Shown: one piece after another, positions 55,001 to 64,000 of the stretch
Layout of the letters: each line of letters opens with the position of its first letter
Position numbering within the stretch: the stretch's first letter is position 1
Source: Solen grandis
Lineage: Eukaryota > Mollusca > Bivalvia > Adapedonta > Solenidae
Assembly (NCBI GenBank): GCA_021229015.1
Contig: CM037789.1
Coordinates: forward strand, 30,051,452-30,115,451
Direction of reading: 5' to 3'
DNA length: 64,000 bases
Program-made: the position numbers and the translations under genes
Notes under the pieces: model-generated
What the model was told of the DNA's origin: nothing
Seen by the model: only the letters and a program-made list of their open reading frames with translations
Databases searched by the model: none

Positions 55001-58000
55001 ACCTTTTAAAACGTAACATCGTCCAGCTTCGTTCACATTCTTACATCCATTAATAAAGCTTGATACCATGTATATTATATGCACAATATATAAAGTGAAT
55101 GAAACACACAACGGTCTCAAACGAAATAAAGCTATGCTCAATTTACATGTGTTTTGAAAACGTTTGCATTCTTATTAGCATAAAATAAATGCTGGTAGAG
55201 AGATTAGCATAATGTAAAAAGAATTCGCATGAATGAAACGGCTAAATTAATATTCATCGCCTGCAAAATATTTCAATAATTAGTTTTACTTTCTTGCCTA
55301 ACAGAAACGGCTGATTAATGAATGCGTAGTGGATACATATGTCTAGTGTCCCCATACTGGACTGGACAGCCCATGCATTTTACATCATCACTATATTTCT
55401 TCTACTACTACGTTACTTTTACGAGACGTATATTTTTAAAGTTCTCGAAGTAAAAAAAAGGAATACTTAATAAAAATATTGATGAAAATATCTTAAAAGT
55501 ATATAACAAAAATAAACGTTTTTGACCAAATCACGCCCCCGTCCATCGGCAAACGTCCTTATTGCGGGTACTCCTGTCTATCTATCCATACAGCAAATTT
55601 ATGAGGGATTTTTATATGTTTCATGCTCTTTCTCATGGTGTCCACCCTGCAGCTTTTTTTAACGTCCTGTATATATGTCGTGATTGCAAATTGGATAACG
55701 CATTAGCTTTACAGCATGCAGCTAGGGTTATAAATAGATTGTGTACATATATGGTGCATATCATTTAATTTTGATTTTTATTTAAATATTTGAAATATAG
55801 TTATGCTAAAAGGTTAAAAACAAAAGGATCAAAATTACAAAATCGACTTAGCAAAATTAGATTTTTTTGGTCAATATACTTTTTTACTCATAAAAATTAA
55901 TAATGCTCTGAAATTGAGTTTCTTAAATGTATGTTATAAAACATTTACAATGCAAAATAATTAAATAACATTTTCCTACGTGAAAAAAATGTTATCTGCT
56001 CGTTTTATTTGCTAATAATAATGTATAAAACAGAATGTGAAGTCGGGGCGTAAATTTATAACATTTCGTAAGGACGTTTTAACTTTTAACGTAATTGAAA
56101 TTGGAAAACAGTTTCAGAATACCTCGGTCAAGATGAAAGAAAGTTCGCTCCCAATAAATTGACTTTTCGTTGCAATAACCTTTTGGTTTTGAGCATTTCC
56201 AGTAAAATCGTGAATTAAATGTTTCCATTATATTAAACTATCGTGTTTTAATGTAAGAAATTGCCTTTTTTAAATATCAACGAGCGTCTGTCTTTTCAAG
56301 CAAAATATACGTAAGTAAAATGGTATATTAAATTCATTAATATAAACAAAACAATTTTTAAGAGTAATTTGAATTGAACAAATTTGCATAGATTTCAAAA
56401 AATGGCTTGTTCGAAATTACAAAACCTGAAATTAAATTTGAATGTCAACCATTTCAAGTTATTAATTGGCTACGTGTGTACATAATTTTATCAATTTGTA
56501 TGTGTTATGCAAACAAGATGGAATTCCCTATCGTCCAAGAAGTGCTTTCTGATCGTAGGAGTACTTTTAGTACTTACCTAAGGGCCAATAAAATTTTACT
56601 GATTATCTTGAAGATTTTACTGTGTCATAAAATTAGTTTCGAAGGCTCGTCGCCTTGTTACAACTGCATTTTGAAATACGGAAAAACATATTAAAATGAA
56701 TATGAATTCATCTTTTGTCCAAAAATGCATCGTAAATGCAGTAATTTTGATAATGATCCGTCATTTTATAAAGATAATGTATCGCAGAGGGACATAAGCC
56801 TAATTACTAACTCTGTTTGATCTTCGAACAGTCAATTAGTGATTGTGTGTTTTTTGTTTTGTTTTTTTTGTTGATTTTTTGTGTTGTTTTTTTCAAATTG
56901 TTTTACTTGCAGAATCCATTTTAGCAATCTAAATTTCGACAATGCCCATTTAAAAACATATATTTGGGTGTATTTCTTCCGGATATTTATTGAAAGAGAA
57001 AATGGTAAATATTGCATTATTAACGCCATTACTGTTTTCTCAGTGGTAGCATTTGACAAAATTATTTGTTATTGTTTATTTTTAACATTATTTCTTTATC
57101 TTGTATTGTTTTATGGCTTCCAATTTCAGGCTCCCAGGAAACTACCTTCACGAACATTGGTTTCATTTTAATTTTGGAAAGTCAAACATTTCTTTAATAT
57201 AGTTAACCTTAATCCCGATCATTTATAACATTTTCACCAACGTTCATTTACTAGCAGGTAAATGAGATTCTATTAATCTTGAAATATATAAAAATTCATG
57301 CGATGAAAAATTAATAATTTCTAAAACTTTTGGTAGCTCCTGATAAACTGTCATCCAGTGAAATTTGTTCGGAACGTTTATGATTGATGCGAATCAATTT
57401 AAGTATGTACCCTGAGTTTAGACACACGTTTAATTATTGATGGAAATAAACATAAAAACCCTTTCCTCCAATTTTTTTTTTTAATGCACTTTATTTTCCT
57501 CCAAATGCTCTAACAGAATATTTCAATGTCTATAGAGTATATTCAAATGATATTGTTTTATTTTTTTACCAAATCTACTCAAACTAAATTACAATTACAA
57601 GTTACGGCTTGAATAAAAGCATCTACCAAATACATCGTACTCTCTCTTTCTCTCTCTTTTTCTCCAGAAAAAAGAGAAGGGAACATGTAAGACTGCAGCC
57701 TCACTATTGAAGCTTTTTTTTAAGATAATAGAAGAGATATCGCTGGAAAAGGTTTTGAAGTCAAAACAAATATTTACATCTCTGAGCAAACGCTAATCTT
57801 AAACAAATTTGCATCCCATTTGCTTCTCCCTCTGCGTGTGATCTATGGGGATTTCACTTCGCTGATCGCATTTACTACCGCAAATTGTCTTCCCAAATCG
57901 TAGAAATAAAAACACATAACGGCACAGTCGCAAAAAGTTCGGCTCATCGTAAAGGGTCCCGATATCAAATTGGTTATCCCATTAAGACTATCACTCCGTT

Positions 58001-59470
58001 GTCTTAAAGTGAAACCAGAAACCAAGCAGCAATATCACACCGCAAATGGCCTACAGAAAGGTCGCGTTACATTTCCTGTTTGGCAGCAAATGGATGGAAG
58101 GAAATCACGTCGAAAAGGTATAATAATACATGTTTCTCAAAGGAGTGTTATTGATATTTACGCGTATTTTCTTTGCAAAACCCCATTTGTTGTTGGCCGT
58201 GCCACTGTGAAAGAACCCTGACGAGACTCCGGCTGATTTTCAAATTCGTGTTAGATCGATTTTAATAAAAGGCCATGAAACAGTGATTACAGCAAACACA
58301 CACAGGGTGTTTCCTTTCACAAATAACTTGTCTTTTGACTTATTCCGATGATTAAGGGTTGTACGGCGATGGCGCACAAGTTCGGACGGCCAATCATCCA
58401 TTACGGGCCAAAGAAATGGCTTCTTCTTGCAACCCGAGCTGTCCTTTTAAGAAACAGGCTGACTGGATGCTTTTATTAAAGGCGTTAAGATATAAAGGAA
58501 AATGATAGGGCACGGAGAAACGTTGTTTTACTATCAATTGTATCACCGCAAAATATTGTTAATGGAATTAAGTGCCCACACTGTGTTCGCAAAACCTACA
58601 AAAAGTGATTGTCGATGTTGTCGACGAAATACGAAATGGCGTTTTAATCAAATATTTTGTAACATTTAAAAGCGTCGATTTTCACATTCTGTTACGGTTC
58701 GACAAAAGGATAGTTCGTGAAAATAGATAATGATATAATAGAGGAAATAAATGTGTACGTCTTCACAAATACTTCCTGGGGTTATATTTCAGGGTAAAGA
58801 GATATGTTTAACCAAGGTGTGTTTAATATGTAACTATGATAGAAAATGGATTTCATCAATGAATTGGATGTACATGTACCAATATAAAGAAGATTTCCCT
58901 CTGGATGAAAGGATTAGGGCTTGTCCTTTTTAAGATCAACCACTGATACTAAAAATCAATGAAATAAAAACCACAGCATTTCTTTGCAAGCTACTCGCTT
59001 TAAAAACATCTATCAAAACCTAACACCTGAGGTGTATTGAAATAAAGAGTTTTCTCCCCTCTATCATACAAAAGGTATTGACATCTGTACAGTCGCGGTA
59101 ACGCTGTTGTGTAAACTTTAAAATGAACACAATCGGCTGAAATTGGGGCCATTTCAGGTGAGTGACCGCGAACTGACCAGTGTCCGGCACAGTGTCAAAT
59201 GGTCAGTTATGTTTTCATTTTATTTGTTGTCGAAAAGTTCATTTAGAAAATGTAATTGATTGTATTGTGCGGAGTCAGTCGCCCAGTGCCGGTGAAGAGT
59301 GTGGCTAGAGCTTTAAATTCTGTAACACAGTCCAAGGCCGAATAAGGCATTTCGTCAAGAATGCACCGTGGCAAACATCAACGTCCAATGCCGAGTTTTC
59401 AGCAAAGATAAAACAATTCTTTTGCTGTCTGTTGTTGCAATGTGTTTAAGATATAGACGATCATTATATA

Positions 59471-59471
<1 letters not shown>
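52075..59471. other. Long unique AT-rich stretch, no gene supported
   Basis: Over 7 kb with no recognised repeat family or protein domain. A consensus-like donor (GGAAG|GTGAGT) at ~52099 has no open exon worth calling. Frames at 53726-53962, 56407-56694, 56881-57171 and 57970-58221 were read and show no known domain. The stretch 57790-58650 is less AT-rich with homeobox-type words (TTTATTA, CCATTA), which is suggestive of regulatory DNA only. Confidence 0.4.

Positions 59472-59473
<2 letters not shown>

Positions 59474-59504
<31 letters not shown>
59474..59504. repeat. (CT)n microsatellite
   Basis: About fifteen CT units. Confidence 0.95.
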
Positions 59505-59508
<4 letters not shown>

Positions 59509-61084
59509 CGCATGCGCGCACACATCTTAGACAATTATTTCATTTAACTTTGATAATTTCTTTGAATGCATTTTCCCCTGTACGTTCAGTCTTTCCCCCT
59601 TCCTAAGTCTGCTCTTGACCGACGGCTCTTAATATTTTTTTTGGCCAATGCCCAACGATTAATGTACCAATGTTCCCATTTAAGGTGAAATTTCGTCAAT
59701 AAAATGGACAGGTTCTCTTGTTTGACCAATCACTTTGGCCAGTCTTAACTGTTACTTTATGACCATAACGCTGACGAGTTTATGGCTATTGAAGTACGCT
59801 TATCAAGGTACCGAACACCAAATGTGCGATAGCCCCTGTGGCCGTAGTGAACCCATGAAGCATGTTTGATTGACCTATGGTCGGCGGGATAGGGGTCAAT
59901 TTCGGCGAAGCTTGACCACTTTGTGGTCAGCAGATGATTTGATAAAGCAAGCGATAAGGTGTTTTGACTGAGCGTGTATCCAAAATCGGGCAAGAAAAGA
60001 TATCATGTTCATTAAGATAAGGTATAATGGGTCGATTGGCCGTGAAAGTGTTGTGATCATTTACTTGGATAGCGATACTATAGGGAAACTGTTAGTCGTC
60101 AGGAGAAGAAACAGAGATGCGGTGAATTGTTGCTATAGCAACGCTAGATTCAGACATTCAGTTCTAGACATACAGCGCTTGTGTTGTGATATATTTTATG
60201 AGATACGAAATTTATGATATATGAATGATATATTTTAAGAAGTCGTTCCCATCGGAAAATGTCAGGTAGAACAAAATAATGAGAAAGTTGATATAGCCGA
60301 TAAAATAAAGACCGGCCTCAAATATTGTATTACCTTGGCATTTGTTATGTAAACAATACCTTCCTTCGCTAAAATTTTACAACGTTCAAGGTTGTGTTTA
60401 AGAAAGAGAAACATAATGAAATAAGATGAAATAGACACTAAAACCGTCAAGGAAGGTGTTCCAGCAGAGGCGCCCTGGCCTATTTTACAAAGTAAAATAA
60501 AGATGAAAATACGTGAAAAGATTTATTTTTCATAGGTGTGTAATCATTTCTAGGAAATACAAAGAATTGTGTTTTCTTTCAGCACAGTGTGGTAAACTGT
60601 ATCGTCAGTCAGATATAGTTTCCTAGTATACGATTTGTGAATTAAAAATAAAGAATATCCATATTGATTTTTATAAATGGCCTCTTCATCATCAAATTTC
60701 AAATCCGGGTTTTACCTGTCTTTTGTTTTAAGTCTCGAAATTATACAAATAGCATATGAAACGTTACCCTTTTAATTTCTTTAATAAGATTTAAACAGCA
60801 CTGTTAATACCGAAACCGAACAAAATGTTTCCTGAAATGTGAATAATGTTCTTTAAATAAAGCCCTGTCCCTTTGCGCTGACTTCCAATAAAACCTTACA
60901 AAACTCAATAATTATATTACCATTGTAACACTGTTTATGCAACATTAGAAAATAAAGTTTCAGCTATACCGGCTTTACAATTTCATCTGTTAGATCTCCA
61001 AAACCTTAGGATGAGACGCAAGGGTGTATAAAATGTGTGAATTCAATATATAAGATATTGCTGTGTGTATCAGTTCACATAAAC
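59505..61084. other. Unique stretch, nothing recognised
   Basis: No gene, RNA or repeat family could be supported over ~1.6 kb. Bases 59600-60000 are less AT-rich. Confidence 0.45.
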
Positions 61085-61216
61085 TAATTATACGTGCGTT
61101 AGCGCAGCGGACTTGAATCACCGTCCAAAAGTTTTGATACTCCGCCAGCCAGGTGGATGATAACGATATTAACTTCTGATTCGACACTGCCCTACATGAC
61201 TTTATACGTAACCGGA
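61085..61216 (+). repeat. Possible worn tRNA-derived SINE
   Basis: GTGCGTTAGCGCAGCGGACT resembles a tRNA-like D-arm region. GACACTGCCCTACATGACTT and CCGGACGTTAAGCG at the other end recall the shared SINE tail (GTCGCTATATGACT... GACGTTAA). The middle is not recognisable. Confidence 0.35.
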
Positions 61217-64000
61217 CGTTAAGCGTATCTCGCAGTAGGGGAATTTTTGAAAAGAAATAGAACTTGCAGGGACACGATCAAATTAAGGTAAAGTGTTTAA
61301 GAGTCGAGCGTTCTCAAGCGTGTCAAATCGTATATATTCCGTGAGGATGATGTTGACCCCAAGGTGACGTACATTTCAATAAATCTAGGGGGATGCATTC
61401 AAATCTGTTGTGGATACCCTGTGTAAGAGCAAACCAAACGGACGTATTTTTCACACCGAGAAGTCATTACCATGAACGAATCGCGACTGCGTTCATCAGA
61501 AAATCCAACATAGTAACGCCTTATTTAATAGGAATTGTCTCGTATTCTTTCTTTCATTTAAAGTTCTCATTTTCGTAAAATGCATTTATCGTGTTCCTTT
61601 ATTTTCCTTGTACGTGCATGAACAAAAGGTATGAAAGCAAGGTTTGCACTAATTACGTTGGTATCCAATATCACTTTTATTGCATCAAAGTGGCAAAACG
61701 TTCTGAAATGAATATATGTATTTTTCAAAGACTGAAAACAATTATGAATTCATCCATGAGAATAAGTTGTTATGCTGATGTAAGTGAACGTGTATACATG
61801 TCTGTGCATGTACCGACGCAAAAAGAGCCCTCAGAATGTTTACTAATGATGTATATTTCTGTATTTGTATGCACATATAAAACGTAAAATGCATATACTA
61901 ATGGTTAATATATTTCCTTGGCATTAGTGGAAATATTTTAAATACTTGAACTCAAGGCTTAATTTTAGTTTGCAATACACTCTACAAACTATCCGCTATA
62001 TTTAATGTTTCTTTCTGTCAAGTATCGTGCTTTTAAAAGAACAACCAAATTTTGTTTATTGTTTAAATACTAAATACTCAACATTTATATGTTGCATTTT
62101 CAATATAAAAATAGAAAAATGCTTTGTTATTTATATACCTTTTCAATCACAAATAAAAAACACACACAAATACGTATGTATATGGGTAAAGTTTCATCAA
62201 GGAATTTCATGAAAGTAACAACTTTGTCGATTTTCCACTTCATTAAACATAGTAAGTCCTTCACCTAAAGGAGATGGAAAACAATGCGGTATCTTCATAT
62301 CGCATCAACAAGTTTCACTTCAGGCATTTCATAAAGAAAGAACGATGCTTAGGTGCAATGAACCGCAAAAAGAAAGATAATCCCAGTACGATATCTTTTC
62401 ATCGTCGCCTAATGGGACAACTGTCGCTTTCCAGTTTGGTACGAAATGACCAGGGGCGAGTCATGCGATATCTTAGGCTGAACAATTTGATAAACTTCAG
62501 AATTTGCGTTCTTTATTGTAATTTAGCTAAGAGTTATTCATTTTTGACGCATGTGCGCGTTTCAAGGATGGTTACCTATTCGTACAATCAATGTCTCGAC
62601 TGGAATTGTAATGCCATCTTCATGTGAAGACATCTCTGCAGATGAGTAAAATATTGCAGAAGTCGAGGTTTAACATTTGATACATTTATATATTAAAAAA
62701 AGTTTTGTATATACATCTATATACTCGTATATTTTTATTTAACTCGTTTCTAAGACGTATTTCTTCTTTGTTATCGACATTTTTTTTTCACGTCCACTTC
62801 ATTTTTTTAACACCATTTAAATGTCTTCGACTTTTTAGATATAACAATTACTTATGTCGTCAAAGCACATTTTTACACCTTGTCATAGAAAATTATGTAT
62901 GTTTTATATGGATTATATAAATATGTAATTTTGTAATCAGTATCAAGTTTTGTCTCTCCAGCAAAATTAATTTATATCTTGGAAATATGTGTTTTTATAT
63001 GTATTGAATACCACAAAAACAACAACTCAGTCTGTTTCTCACAATAAACACTATCGTCCTGTCCAAACATCTTCCCACTATTTTTTTTTTTTGTATATAT
63101 CTTTTTCATTTACGTGCATTTTATAAAAGACAGTAATCACACACAGCGTGACACACACACATACCTTCACGAAGTCTCACACCTACGTTTCGTGAACTTC
63201 TTTAAGATGTATAACTACGCAAAAAGACAACCCAATATGTTATAGCTTGCGCGTATTTGAGCTCCCTTCTAACAAGTGAGTTTCGTGTCAAGACATGTAA
63301 AAGACAACACGAAGATTTGATGAGATTTTTTTTTTTCAATTAAACTCTGACTTATTGGATAGTTGTTGGATAAATTAGAACTCAAATTGCTTGCTGAAAT
63401 TTTATATGTATTTTTCTCAAGTGTAATGGTGCGTTAACTATAAAGGGCGTTTTATGAACAAACTGTCGAATGTCTTTAAATTTTATTATGACAAAGCCCA
63501 TGTTTTGATAACTAAGCATGGTAACACAAATAGAAACATCATCAAATTCAGCATGTTCAAACTATTACAAATCGAACTTGTACTATATGTTAACGTGCAG
63601 TTTAATCAAACTGAAATGCTCCGGTATATATCTGGTTTGTGTGTGTCTGTGTTTTAGCAATTCTAAGGTTTCTGGCTAGTGTTATAATTGCTTCATGTTT
63701 ATTCAAACTTGTTACCTATTCGGTAAAATGGGAAATATATCCTATAAAATAATTGCAAATCCATTCATCTTCAACTTCATCATGTCATGATATTTCTTGG
63801 AGGTAAAATACTAGTTTTCCCTTTTGCGACATGACCTTTAGGCAAGCAATTGTATGCATTATCTAAAAGGAGAATAGGGGCATTCCAACAACGTGACGAT
63901 GGTGTTTAGTACTCGAGTCCTGTGTATTTGGTTATCAAAACAAATTGCAGCCGCTAACATGCTAAACGCTAGCGGAATTGGGCAAGGTTCTAGCATCCCT
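61217..64000. other. Unique AT-rich stretch to window end, nothing supported
   Basis: Frames at 61591-61887 and 62274-62627 (117 codons, starting MENNAVSSYRINKFHFRHF) were read. Neither shows a domain, and flanking splice sites were not convincing. T runs lie near 63083 and 63330. Confidence 0.4.

Noticed and set aside
59813..59826. CGAACACCAAATGT as a third MITE-H copy
   Set aside because: Only ~13 bp match, with no extension on either side.
62274..62627. 117-codon frame
   Set aside because: No recognisable domain, no convincing splice or promoter context. Length is within chance for 64 kb in six frames.

Overview
This window looks like nuclear DNA of a mollusc, most likely a bivalve. It is AT-rich and densely packed with short interspersed elements, foldback/MITE-like elements, simple repeats and 5'-truncated LINE remnants, and it has almost no open reading frame that reads like a host protein. 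The strongest taxonomic pointer is a nearly full-length SINE at 39955-40203 with a tRNA-Leu-like head. It resembles, from memory, the V-SINE called RUDI described in molluscs. One assembly gap of exactly 100 N lies at 40601-40700. No rRNA, CRISPR array, operon or prokaryotic gene signal was seen, and no multi-exon host gene could be assembled by eye.

Layout. 0-4.6 kb: two related unnamed repeats, a tRNA-like relic and a full copy of the dominant SINE family (here 'SINE-A'). 5.0-6.0 kb: a GC-rich foldback element in AT-rich surroundings. 7.2-8.6 kb: a 60-bp tandem repeat and two SINE-A copies in opposite orientation. 8.6-9.4 kb: a more CpG-rich stretch with short ORFs and possible splice sites, a weak candidate for a gene start. 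10-20 kb: tandem duplications, a MITE with C-rich ends, and a small TA-flanked foldback at 17.8 kb. 20-25 kb: more SINE-A and a tRNA-like sequence at 23.5 kb. 25.2-25.9 kb: a repeat element carrying four copies of a ~160-bp unit. 26-28 kb: a telomere-like block, long C tracts and the first of three copies of a TTAA-flanked palindromic MITE. 28.9-30.2 kb: a broken R2/NeSL-like non-LTR retrotransposon (minus strand), cut by a long (TA)n tract. 30.6-32.1 kb: a tRNA-Ala-like SINE head and the 3' end of a second LINE. 33-46 kb: further MITE and SINE copies, a possible signal-peptide exon at 43.48 kb and a (GAA)n(GAT)n tract. 48.4-48.7 kb: a 31-bp minisatellite. 48.75-64 kb: mostly unique AT-rich DNA with no supported gene.

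The recognisable protein-coding material is retrotransposon debris with nonsense and frameshift damage. The non-autonomous elements (SINEs, MITEs) must have relied on proteins made elsewhere in the genome. The most unusual items are the GC-rich foldback at 5 kb, the three-copy TTAA palindrome family, the two SINE families that share a 3' tail, and the ~160-bp repeat element at 25 kb. All family assignments are from reading the sequence. No database search was run.
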